Below are positions 57,065 through 64,000 of a stretch of 64,000 bases of DNA, in pieces (the first letter of the stretch is position 1; each line of letters starts with the position of its first letter). The stretch comes from Paenarthrobacter nicotinovorans. GTDB taxonomy: Bacteria; Actinomycetota; Actinomycetes; Actinomycetales; Micrococcaceae. Position numbers and translations under genes: made by a program. The notes below the pieces were generated by a model. It was not told the origin of the DNA, ran no database searches, and saw only the letters and a list, made by a program, of their open reading frames with translations. The stretch is taken from NCBI RefSeq assembly GCF_007670255.1, contig NZ_SZVS01000011.1, positions 62,001-126,000 on the forward strand, in the 5' to 3' direction.

Positions 57065-58351
57065 TCAACGATCAGAGGCAGGCTTGCCCGGTTCCAGGAG
57101 CCGGGCAGGAAGCAGTGTCTTGGATCCAAACCGCTGTGAAACCCGGTCCAAGGCCTGCTCGGCCGCACGCCAGTTGTCATCCCGGCGGTCCAGGCTCAAT
57201 TGCATCGACGTCTGGCCGGCCGGTTCCAGTTGCTCGGCCCTGACACCCACCAGGCGGACGCTCATGGCACGGGTGCCAAGTGACTCCAGGAGTTGCACCG
57301 CCACCTGGTAGATCAGCTGGGCACTGTCGACGGGGGTGTGCAACGTCCGACTGCGCGAGACGGTGGAGAAATCGGCGTAGCGCAGTTTCAAGGCAACAGT
57401 CCGGGCAAGCATGCCGGAGCTCCGAAGCCGGCTGGCAGTGCGGTGGGACAACCGCAACAGCTCCCTGTGCAGCAAGGCATCATCGGCTGTGTCAACGGAA
57501 AAGGTCTCTTCCGCGCCAATGCTCTTCTCAAGCCGGGTGGGTGTTACAGGCCGGGGGTCGATACCCATCGAAAGCCGGTGCACGTGTTCGCCACTTGCAC
57601 CAAGGACCTTCTTTAGTGAGGACAAAGGAGTGGCAGCGACGTCGGCAACCGTTCGGATCCCCATGCGCGCCAGGACCTCACCGGTCTTGCCGCCTACGCC
57701 CCACAGCGCACTGACGGGAAGGCTGTGAAGGTACGCAAGGGTATCGTCGGCGTCAATCTGCAGGATGCCATCGGGTTTGCACCGGGTGGAGGCGATCTTG
57801 GCCACGAATTTGCTGCCGGCAATCCCGACCGAAGCGGTGATCCCCAACTCCGAGTGGACCCGTCGCCTGATCAGCTGGCCGATGTCCAACGGCGAACCCA
57901 ACCGGCGGATAGCCCCACCGACATCCAGGAACGCTTCATCCACGCTGAGGGGCTCCACCAGGTCCGTGATGGAGGCGAAGATCTCCATGAGCTGCCCCGA
58001 GACCTCGTAGTACACGCTGTGCCGGGGATTGATGACTACGGCAGCGGGGCACCGCCGCATCGCAATGGACATCGGCATGGCGGATTTTACCCCTGTGGCA
58101 CGCGCTTCGTAGGAAGCGGACAGAACCACGGAACGCTCGGCGGGGAATCCCACAATCACTGGCTTGCCGCGCAACTCAGGCCTGCTCCGGAGTTCCACGG
58201 AAACAAAGAAGGCGTCCATGTCCACATGCAGGATGCTGGTTCGCCGCATTTCCCGCAGGGCATCTCCAGCACTGCGGGCTGGACTCTGGCCGGCGCTTGA
58301 CTCGCTGCCGGGTGCTTCCTGCCTCACAACGGCAATACTATGCCCGGGCAC
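57065..58351 (-). CDS. dinB: DNA polymerase IV (Y family)
   Basis: Up to 428 residues. The catalytic core begins at MRRTSILHVDMDAFFVSVELR (from 58249), with SYEAR, LSVDEAFLDV (catalytic Asp-Glu), the thumb helix-hairpin-helix ALWGVGGKTGEVLARMG and a little-finger domain. It performs translesion synthesis. The first 34 residues from GTG 58351 are unconserved; other candidate starts are GTG 58327 (TAGTAT lies 7 bp upstream) and ATG 58249. A C-terminal beta-clamp motif is not obvious. No LexA box is visible upstream. Confidence 0.9.
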   Translation of the reverse strand: MPGHSIAVVRQEAPGSESSAGQSPARSAGDALREMRRTSILHVDMDAFFVSVELRSRPELRGKPVIVGFPAERSVVLSASYEARATGVKSAMPMSIAMRRCPAAVVINPRHSVYYEVSGQLMEIFASITDLVEPLSVDEAFLDVGGAIRRLGSPLDIGQLIRRRVHSELGITASVGIAGSKFVAKIASTRCKPDGILQIDADDTLAYLHSLPVSALWGVGGKTGEVLARMGIRTVADVAATPLSSLKKVLGASGEHVHRLSMGIDPRPVTPTRLEKSIGAEETFSVDTADDALLHRELLRLSHRTASRLRSSGMLARTVALKLRYADFSTVSRSRTLHTPVDSAQLIYQVAVQLLESLGTRAMSVRLVGVRAEQLEPAGQTSMQLSLDRRDDNWRAAEQALDRVSQRFGSKTLLPARLLEPGKPASDR

Positions 58352-58399
58352 TGACTAAACTGGAGGCAATGTCCGGCTCAGCCCCAGGAAGGATACCCT

Positions 58400-58978
58400 G
58401 TGAAGCTCTTTGGAACTCCTCAGTCGCGAGGGTTTGCCCTGCTCGCAGTCAGTGTCGCAGTGGCGGCCTCCGCATGCACGCCATCACCCGGCAGTTCGGC
58501 CGCACCATCGCCCACCGGCACTTCCTCGTCCACCTCTGCGCCGTCACCGTCCGCCACTGCCTCCCAGGCCAGCAGCACCGCTTCTCCTGAGACGACCGGT
58601 TTCACGGAGTCCAGCACTCCCGACCCGAATGCCACGGCCACGGTCAACGCACTGGTTCCCGGATTCCCCGAGCAGCTGATTCCCGTCATGCCCAAGACGT
58701 CGGTACGATCCAGCAGCTTCGACAAGAATGCCTCCCTCGCGACAGTGGCGCTTGTCGGAACAATCAAAGCGCCTCCGCAGGGTGTGGTGGACTACTACAA
58801 GACCTCCCTGGAAGCCCAGGGCTTCAAGCTGGTCCCCGGGCCCGAAGCGGTGGGAAATGTCACGTCGTTGGACTTCATCCGCGGTGACGGGGAGACAGTG
58901 AACGTTTCCATCACGCAGAAGGAAGGCGTCTCAACCTTCACCATCGGCGCCAACGTGGCGGCCGGGTCCATCAAGTGA
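58400..58978 (+). CDS. Putative lipoprotein of unknown function
   Basis: 192 residues. A signal peptide (about 1-26, GFALLAVSVAVAASAC) ends in a lipobox with Cys at about 26. A Ser/Thr/Pro-rich tether (27-75) and a compact domain of about 110 residues follow (VNALVPGFPEQLIPVMPKTSVRSSSFDKNASLATVALVGTIKAP...). The repeated pattern of beta strands and YYKTSLEAQGFKLV suggests a small alpha/beta fold. It starts with GTG after AAGGA and overlaps the polyprenyl synthetase gene by 4 bp. No family recognised. Confidence 0.8.
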   Translation: MKLFGTPQSRGFALLAVSVAVAASACTPSPGSSAAPSPTGTSSSTSAPSPSATASQASSTASPETTGFTESSTPDPNATATVNALVPGFPEQLIPVMPKTSVRSSSFDKNASLATVALVGTIKAPPQGVVDYYKTSLEAQGFKLVPGPEAVGNVTSLDFIRGDGETVNVSITQKEGVSTFTIGANVAAGSIK

Positions 58979-60069
58979 CGCCTGATTCTCTCGTGGCCTC
59001 CGAACAGGCCCGTTTCATCGATGGCGTCTCCGCCAGGCTCAACGGCTTCCTTGCGGAGCAGCGGGACGTCATGGCCACGGTTTCACCGGATGTCGCCCCC
59101 CTCATCGGCTCCATATCCACCCTGGTCACAGGGGGCAAACGGCTAAGGGCCCTGATGTGTTACTGGGGCTGGCGCGGCGCCGGTGGGCTCGCAGACGACG
59201 CCGACATCGTCACCGCTGGCTGCGCCCTGGAACTCTTCCAGGCAGCAGCCCTGATCCACGACGACATCATCGACCGCTCCGATACCCGCCGGGGCGGCCC
59301 CAGCGTGCATAAGCGCTTCAGCCACCTCCATGAAAGCAATGGATGGGCCCTGGACAGCGAGCACTTTGGCGACGCCGCCGCCATCTTGACCGGTGACCTC
59401 TGCCTCTCGTTCAGCGAAGAAGCGTTCACTGACATCGGATCCCGTGCAGCCTCGGGCAGCCCGGCCCGCCGGATCTTCAACGTGATGCGGGCTGAGGTCA
59501 TGGCCGGTCAATACCTTGACATCCTTGAGGAGGTGGCTGGCCCGGTCCGTGACCACGCCGGCTCCGTGGACAGGGCCAGGTCCATCATTCGCTACAAGTC
59601 TGCCAAGTACTCCACAGAGCATCCGCTCGCCTTGGGCGGCGCTCTGGCCGGCGCTCCCAGCGATCTGCTCAAGGCCTACTCGAGCTTTTCGCTGCCCCTC
59701 GGCGAGGCCTTCCAGATGCGAGACGACGTCCTGGGAGTCTTCGGCGACCCCGCAACAACCGGCAAGCCTGCCGGCGACGACCTGCGGGAAGGCAAACGCA
59801 CAGTGCTCGTGGGTTTTGCCCTGAACCAGGCCACGGCATCGGAGGCCGCCCTTCTGGACCGCATGCTGGGAAACCCTGATCTCGGAGCGGAGGACGTCGA
59901 GCGGATCCGTCACCTGATGGTCGAGTGCGGCGCCTTGGACGCCACCGAAGCCCTGATTGCGCAGCTGAGCACGGATGCCTTTGTAGCCCTGGAACGGCTG
60001 CCTTTGGATGAGGTTCCACTTTTGGCACTGGGACAGCTTGCTGAAGCGGCGGTCAGCCGCGCTGCCTGA
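58975..60069 (+). CDS. Polyprenyl synthetase (trans-isoprenyl diphosphate synthase)
   Basis: 364 residues. First aspartate-rich motif LIHDDIIDRSDTRRGGPSVH (about 96-115), GGKRLRALM for isopentenyl diphosphate, and the second motif QMRDDVLGVFGDPATTGKPAGDDLREGKRT. It makes linear C15-C25 or longer diphosphates; product length is not certain, but GGPP-type is likely from similarity to IdsA-like enzymes in the same location in mycobacteria (Rv2173). The GTG start overlaps the lipoprotein stop, so the two genes are coupled. Confidence 0.93.
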   Translation: MTPDSLVASEQARFIDGVSARLNGFLAEQRDVMATVSPDVAPLIGSISTLVTGGKRLRALMCYWGWRGAGGLADDADIVTAGCALELFQAAALIHDDIIDRSDTRRGGPSVHKRFSHLHESNGWALDSEHFGDAAAILTGDLCLSFSEEAFTDIGSRAASGSPARRIFNVMRAEVMAGQYLDILEEVAGPVRDHAGSVDRARSIIRYKSAKYSTEHPLALGGALAGAPSDLLKAYSSFSLPLGEAFQMRDDVLGVFGDPATTGKPAGDDLREGKRTVLVGFALNQATASEAALLDRMLGNPDLGAEDVERIRHLMVECGALDATEALIAQLSTDAFVALERLPLDEVPLLALGQLAEAAVSRAA

Positions 60070-60116
60070 GACGGAAGCCGGCTTCTGCCGGGCGGTCCGG
60101 GCAAGGCAATGACAAG

Positions 60117-60154
60117 ACGACGACGGCGGTTGGGGACCGCCGTCGTCGTCGTTT
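60117..60154. terminator. Bidirectional terminator after the polyprenyl synthetase gene
   Basis: Perfect 14-bp stem ACGACGACGGCGGT / ACCGCCGTCGTCGT, 5-nt loop, with TTTT on the plus side. It separates this gene from the convergent regulator. Confidence 0.88.
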
Positions 60155-60190
60155 TATGTCTTTGTTTTTTCCTGAACCACGCAGACGCAA

Positions 60191-60544
60191 TTACCAGGCC
60201 AGGGACTGGGCGCGGCGCCTGATCTCTGTTTTGCGGCCTTCACGCAGGGCGTCGATGGGGCGTCCGCGCAGGGATTCATCGGGAGTAAACAGCCAGATGA
60301 TCAATTCTTCGTCGTTATAGCCGGCGTCGCTGAGCACCGCGATGGTGCCCTTAAGACTGTCGACAACGTGCCCGTCTTGTATAAACAGGGCGGGGATGGA
60401 GCGGATATTCCGTTCCCCCTGCCTGATGGCGACAATCGCGCGCTCATCCAACAGTCCGTGGACTTTGGTGATGGAAACGTCCAGCAGCTCGGCAACATCC
60501 GGAAGCGGCAACCACTCGGAAACAAGGCTTTCTACATTACTCAC
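60191..60544 (-). CDS. Rv2175c-family DNA-binding protein
   Basis: 117 residues, starting with GTG. The N-terminal helix-turn-helix reads WLPLPDVAELLDVSITKVHGLLDERAIVAIRQGERNIRSIPALFI. The C-terminal half (LKGTIAVLSDAGYNDEELIIWLFTPDESLRGRPIDALREGRKTEIRRRAQSLAW) is characteristic of Rv2175c. In M. tuberculosis Rv2175c is a DNA-binding substrate of the adjacent kinase PknL. The same pairing occurs here with a PASTA kinase 1.7 kb away. Confidence 0.9.
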   Translation of the reverse strand: MSNVESLVSEWLPLPDVAELLDVSITKVHGLLDERAIVAIRQGERNIRSIPALFIQDGHVVDSLKGTIAVLSDAGYNDEELIIWLFTPDESLRGRPIDALREGRKTEIRRRAQSLAW

Positions 60545-60698
60545 GGATCAAGGTTGCCACGCCGCCCCGCCCCGCGCCTAGCCGGGGATCCAACGGCCCG
60601 ATCCGAACGCGCCCGAATCCCCCAATTCCGGCATCGATAAATGGATTCGGCAATCTTCCTTGACTCGATTTGTTGTGTCGGGTCAATAAGTGTGAGAG

Positions 60699-60770
60699 AT
60701 TCACACTGATCACACTTGCACCATTGATAACATCAGTAACATTGGCAACACTGACAACAGCGTTAACAAT
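60699..60770 (+). repeat. Eight-unit 9-bp direct repeat array (MtrA-like operator) before the LysM gene
   Basis: Eight contiguous 9-bp units: ATTCACACT, GATCACACT, TGCACCATT, GATAACATC, AGTAACATT, GGCAACACT, GACAACAGC and GTTAACAAT. Position 3 is always a pyrimidine, position 6 always C and position 7 always A; position 5 is A in seven of eight. The period and core resemble MtrA direct repeats (GTCACA/GTAACA type). An inverted AGTGTGA precedes the array at 60689-60695. Confidence 0.65.
60742..60769 (+). promoter_or_regulatory. Possible promoter of the LysM-SLT gene
   Basis: TTGGCA (60742-60747), a 16-bp spacer and TAACAA (60764-60769) would start transcription near 60776. This gives a leader of about 25 nt with GAGGA before the ATG and leaves most repeat units upstream of the -35. 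An alternative is TTGACT at 60660-60665 with TCAATA, which would put the array downstream. Confidence 0.4.
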
Positions 60771-60801
60771 CAACCCCGCTGTTTGAGATGAGGACTCTTT
60801 C

Positions 60802-62139
60802 ATGACGACGACCCGCTCGCCGAAACGAACCATGAGCATGCCCGTTATCGCGGCAACCACGGCTGCGCTTCCCGCCGTGGTTTTGTCGTCGCTCGCGCTG
60901 GCTCAACCGTCCGTCGCAGCGCCCGCACCCCAACCCCGCAAGCTTCCCGCCACCTTGGTTGCTGCCATGGAGGCGCAGGCTGCGGCAGCGGGTACCGTGA
61001 TCCCCGCCCAGGCGGTTCCCGCTACCCTCCCAGCGGCACTCCGCCCCCTGGCACCTGCGGTGCCGGCCAGCTACACCGTGGTCCGCGGCGATACCATCAG
61101 TGCGATCGCCCGACGGTTCAATCTGGATACTTCCGCAGTACTCCAGCTGAACAACCTGACCCCCACGACGCTCATCTATCCCGGGCAGAGCATCAAGCTC
61201 AGCGGCACGGCACCGGCGGCCCCCGCGCCCAGCGCCCCGGCGGCATCCGGCTCCACCAGCACCGCCACCGTGTACACCGTGGTCTCCGGAGATACGCTCG
61301 GTGGCATCGCGGCCAAGCACGGGGTTCCCTTGTCGAGCATTTTCAGCTGGAACAACCTCAACGGAAGCTCCATCATCTACCCCGGCCAAAAGATCAAGGT
61401 CAGCGGCGGATCAGCGCCGTCAGCACCTGCAACGCCTGCCCCGGCGCCAGCACCTGCGCCTGCTCCCCTGGCGAGCACGGGCTCCTATACCATCAAGGCC
61501 GGCGACACCCTCAGCTCCATCGCGTCGCGGTTGGGTGTCTCGCTGTCCGCACTCATGTCGGCCAATAACGTGACCGCAAGCACGGTCATCTACCCGGGCC
61601 AGAAACTGACCATCCCGGGTAACAGCCTGCAGCCCGCAGGCGACACAAAACCCCTGGTTCCCAGCACTTTCCTTGGCTTCACCTATCCCCCGGCCGTTGT
61701 CAGCTCTGCCAACGAGAACAAGGCACTGCTCAACGCTTCCCCCGTACCGAGCCGCGCTGAAATGAAGACCATCGTGGCAGATACTGCACGGCGGATGGGG
61801 GTCAGCCCGTCACTGGCACTGGCCTTTGCCGAACAGGAATCCGGATTCGACCAGCGGGCCGTTTCCCCGGCCAACGCCATCGGTACCATGCAGGTCATTC
61901 CGTCATCGGGCCAGTGGGCCTCCGATCTGGTCGGGCGAAAGCTGAACCTGTTGGATCCCTACGACAACGCCACGGCAGGCGTCGCGATCATCCGGGCACT
62001 GGTGGCCACGAGCAAGGATCTGGATACTGCCATTGCCGGCTACTACCAAGGCCAGTACTCGGTGAGCAAGTACGGCATGTACGAGGACACCAAGCGGTAC
62101 GTCGAGTCCATCAAGGCACGTCAGCGCACGTTCGGCTAG
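60802..62139 (+). CDS. Secreted LysM and lytic transglycosylase-type peptidoglycan hydrolase
   Basis: 445 residues. Signal peptide at about 1-40 ending in Ala-rich sequence (LALAQPSVAA). Three LysM domains, at about 91-134, 158-201 and 229-272, are each close to YTVVxGDTxxxIA...IYPGQxIK and are separated by Pro/Ala linkers. A C-terminal transglycosylase SLT domain (about 322-440) has AFAEQESGFDQRAVS, with a probable catalytic Glu at about 346, then AIGTMQVIPSSG. It should bind and cleave cell-wall glycan outside the cell. ATG with GAGGA upstream; a repeat array controls it. Confidence 0.92.
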   Translation: MTTTRSPKRTMSMPVIAATTAALPAVVLSSLALAQPSVAAPAPQPRKLPATLVAAMEAQAAAAGTVIPAQAVPATLPAALRPLAPAVPASYTVVRGDTISAIARRFNLDTSAVLQLNNLTPTTLIYPGQSIKLSGTAPAAPAPSAPAASGSTSTATVYTVVSGDTLGGIAAKHGVPLSSIFSWNNLNGSSIIYPGQKIKVSGGSAPSAPATPAPAPAPAPAPLASTGSYTIKAGDTLSSIASRLGVSLSALMSANNVTASTVIYPGQKLTIPGNSLQPAGDTKPLVPSTFLGFTYPPAVVSSANENKALLNASPVPSRAEMKTIVADTARRMGVSPSLALAFAEQESGFDQRAVSPANAIGTMQVIPSSGQWASDLVGRKLNLLDPYDNATAGVAIIRALVATSKDLDTAIAGYYQGQYSVSKYGMYEDTKRYVESIKARQRTFG

Positions 62140-62154
62140 GCCTGTCCCGTACCT

Positions 62155-62195
62155 CGGAAGGGGCCCGCATCCCCAGGGGATTCGGGCCCCTTCCG
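62155..62195 (+). terminator. Hairpin after the LysM-SLT gene
   Basis: Perfect 13-bp stem CGGAAGGGGCCCG / CGGGCCCCTTCCG with a 15-nt loop, 16 bp past the stop. No strong T tract. It lies just before the kinase promoter. Confidence 0.7.
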
Positions 62196-62217
62196 CAGTC
62201 TCGATTAGGATCGTAGG

Positions 62218-64000
62218 GTGCAAGAACCAATGCAGGACCACCTCATCGGGACCACCGTGGACGGGCGCTACGTGGTCCGATCCCGCCTGGCAAAGGGCGG
62301 GATGTCCACCGTCTACCTGGCAACGGACAGGCGCCTGGAACGCGATGTGGCACTGAAGGTCCTGCACCCGCACCTTGCCAACGATCAAACGTTCCTGGAA
62401 CGGCTCAGCCGCGAAGCAAAAGCCGCAGCGAGCCTCTCCCACCCCCATATTGTTGGCGTCCTCGACCAGGGCGAGGACGGCCACATTGCCTACCTCGTCA
62501 TGGAGTACGTGAAGGGACACACCCTCCGTGATGTCCTGAACAAACAAGGAGCCCTGCCTCCACGCCTGGCTCTGGCTCTCATTGATCCGGTGATCGAAGG
62601 CCTGGCCGCCGCCCACAACTCCGGGCTGATTCACCGCGACATCAAACCTGAGAACGTGCTTATCGCGGACGACGGCCGGATCAAGGTGGGCGACTTTGGC
62701 CTGGCCAGGGCAATCTCGGCAAACACCAGCACCGGCGCCCTGATAGGGACCGTGGCCTACCTGGCTCCCGAGCTCGTCCTTGGTCAGCCGGCCGATGCCC
62801 GCAGCGACATCTATTCGGCCGGAATCATGCTCTACGAAATGCTGACGGGCAAACAACCGTACAGCGGCGATTCCCCGATCCAGGTGGCGTACCAGCATGT
62901 GAACTCAGCTGTTGGCCATCCCTCGGAAGCCGTCCCAGGCCTTGCTGAAGACCTGGACGAACTCGTTCAGTGGTGCACCGCCGTCGATGCCGAAAAGCGG
63001 CCAGTTGATGGTTCCGCCTTGCTGACGGAACTGCGCCACATCCGCACGACGCTCAGCGACGAGCAACTTGACCACCGCCAGCAGCCGGCCGCCACGAGCC
63101 TTTCCCACGCATCCACGGCCGCCACCGTTGCCCAAAATCCTTTCAGCAATGCCACCGAGGCGATAGCGACCACCGCTTCCCCCACGGAGTTCATTTCCCA
63201 CCAGAGCAACCCGACCACCATCATGGCCGCCGGTGCTCCCTCCTTCCAGGCGCCTGCCGGCGCCGCAGGAGTGGACGGCCGTCCACCCGGCAAAAGGGAC
63301 CTGAAGCGGATCGAACGGCAGCAGGCCAAGGACCGTGCCCGGGCGGCGGCAACTCCCGTGCGGCCGCTCAGGGAAGGCAACCCCCGCCGTCGTGGTCTCA
63401 TCTGGACCGTGGTGATCGTTATTCTTGCGCTGTTGGCGGCCAGTGCGGGCTGGTTCTTCGGCATGGGACCGGGCGCGCCGGGAACCGTCCCGGATGTCAA
63501 GAACAAGACGGTCGCCGAAGCCCAGCAGCTGCTCCGGACCGCGGGCTTCCAGTCTGAACCCCAGGACGTTTTCGACGACGACGTCCTCGCCGGGCTCGCC
63601 GTGGGCACCAAACCGGAATCGGGCGCCGAAGTCCGGAAGTTTCAGCCCATCACGCTTTTCGTGTCCAAGGGAGCCCAGCTGTTCCCCCTCCCGGACCTCA
63701 CCGGCGGCACCCTCGATCAGGCCAAAACTGCACTGAATGGAGCACAAATGGCCCTCGGCAATGTCACCCAGGCGTTCGATGAGAAGGTTCCGGCGGGGGT
63801 CGTCATCGCCCAGGACCCCGCCAAAGGCAAGGAAGTCCGCCACGGAACACCCGTTGCCTTGGTGGTTTCCAAGGGGCCCCAGCCCATACCGGTCCCTGAT
63901 GTGCGTGGGCTGGCGCAGGACGCGGCCGTCAAGGCCATCCAGGACGCCGGGCTGAAGGCTGTCATCGCTCCCGAGACTGTCAACGACAAGAGCGTCCCGA
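62218..64000 (+). CDS. pknL: Ser/Thr protein kinase with PASTA domains (3' end outside window)
   Basis: 594 residues visible, open at the right edge. The kinase domain (about 12-275) is canonical: KGGMSTVYLA, Lys47 in VALKVL, HRDIKPENVL (Asp141), DFGLAR (159-161) and APE. A basic, Ala-rich linker, one membrane helix (about 393-414, GLIWTVVIVILALLAASAGWFF) and PASTA repeats follow: about 421-486, 488-555, and a third begun at 557. PASTA domains sense muropeptides or lipid II. The GTG at 62218 follows TAGGAT (62206-62211) by 6 bp, so it is leaderless; ATG 62230 is an alternative. The symbol pknL is inferred from the nearby Rv2175c-type gene. Confidence 0.93.
   Translation, partial: MQEPMQDHLIGTTVDGRYVVRSRLAKGGMSTVYLATDRRLERDVALKVLHPHLANDQTFLERLSREAKAAASLSHPHIVGVLDQGEDGHIAYLVMEYVKGHTLRDVLNKQGALPPRLALALIDPVIEGLAAAHNSGLIHRDIKPENVLIADDGRIKVGDFGLARAISANTSTGALIGTVAYLAPELVLGQPADARSDIYSAGIMLYEMLTGKQPYSGDSPIQVAYQHVNSAVGHPSEAVPGLAEDLDELVQWCTAVDAEKRPVDGSALLTELRHIRTTLSDEQLDHRQQPAATSLSHASTAATVAQNPFSNATEAIATTASPTEFISHQSNPTTIMAAGAPSFQAPAGAAGVDGRPPGKRDLKRIERQQAKDRARAAATPVRPLREGNPRRRGLIWTVVIVILALLAASAGWFFGMGPGAPGTVPDVKNKTVAEAQQLLRTAGFQSEPQDVFDDDVLAGLAVGTKPESGAEVRKFQPITLFVSKGAQLFPLPDLTGGTLDQAKTALNGAQMALGNVTQAFDEKVPAGVVIAQDPAKGKEVRHGTPVALVVSKGPQPIPVPDVRGLAQDAAVKAIQDAGLKAVIAPETVNDKSVP

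Noticed and set aside
56868..57068. 66-codon minus-strand ORF between dinB and the DUF3040 gene
   Set aside because: No ribosome site, no motif, and it overlaps the AT-rich promoter region of the DUF3040 gene.
58300..58400. LexA/SOS box upstream of dinB
   Set aside because: No CGAAC-N4-GTTCG-like palindrome is present between dinB and the lipoprotein gene.
60699..60770. CRISPR array
   Set aside because: Repeats are 9 bp and contiguous with no spacers.
60545..60801. c-di-AMP (ydaO-type) riboswitch before the LysM gene
   Set aside because: Such riboswitches often precede actinobacterial wall hydrolases, but none of the conserved ydaO core segments are visible; the region is a 9-bp repeat array instead.

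Overview
This window is GC-rich, densely packed DNA from a high-GC Gram-positive bacterium. Gene content, order and protein sequences point to the order Micrococcales, most likely Arthrobacter or Paenarthrobacter. The order mraZ-rsmH-ftsL-ftsI-murE-murF-mraY-murD-ftsW-murG-murC-ftsQ-ftsZ-pgeF-yggS-sepF-yggT-wag31, the set sucB / TIGR01777 / lipB / lipA / DUF4191 / RDD / glnA1 / glnE / glnA2 / panB, and the Rv2175c-type regulator near a PASTA kinase all match the conserved actinobacterial backbone known from Mycobacterium tuberculosis. MurE lacks the DNPR signature of meso-DAP-adding enzymes, which fits the L-lysine peptidoglycan of Arthrobacter. No rRNA, tRNA, CRISPR array, prophage or insertion sequence was seen.

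Layout. 1-12.6 kb: a partial MFS transporter, a PAC2-family protein, leucyl aminopeptidase, dihydrolipoyl dehydrogenase, a two-lipoyl-domain E2 (SucB), a small membrane protein, an OsmC-like protein, a Tricorn-like protease and a TIGR01777 epimerase-like protein. 12.6-16.9 kb: a membrane-anchored degenerate Ser/Thr kinase, then lipB-lipA (lipoate supply for the E2) and a DUF4191 membrane protein. 17-24.6 kb: an RDD protein and the nitrogen block glnA1, glnE and glnA2, with a GlnR-type operator in front of glnA1. 24.7-31.2 kb: panB, a SPOR-like miniprotein, map, ppgK, a decayed SDR fragment, nrdR, hisD, a membrane protein and a flavin reductase. 31.2-56 kb: dnaE, rluD, lspA and the complete division and cell-wall (dcw) cluster, all on the minus strand, headed by mraZ under an autoregulatory promoter. 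56-64 kb: a DUF3040 protein, dinB, a lipoprotein with a polyprenyl synthetase, an Rv2175c-type regulator, a LysM/transglycosylase cell-wall enzyme and a PASTA kinase that runs off the window.

How the genes connect: lpdA, sucB, lipB and lipA make and lipoylate 2-oxoacid dehydrogenase parts. glnA1, glnE and glnA2 assimilate ammonium with adenylylation control. The dcw genes build septal peptidoglycan. The right end (Rv2175c-type regulator, LysM-SLT enzyme, PASTA kinase) looks like a wall-sensing and remodelling module.

The most interesting signals are regulatory. They are: an eight-unit, 9-bp-period array in front of the LysM-SLT gene (MtrA-like); a well-formed GlnR box at glnA1; paired NrdR-box-like sites separated from nrdR by a hairpin; MraZ repeats embedded in the mraZ promoter; a perfect 12-bp-stem hairpin with a 17-codon leader ORF before wag31; and at least eleven genes whose start codon lies 6-7 bp after a -10 hexamer, as expected for leaderless mRNAs. 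I did not find a clearly new multi-gene defence or metabolic system; most of the window is conserved core genome.
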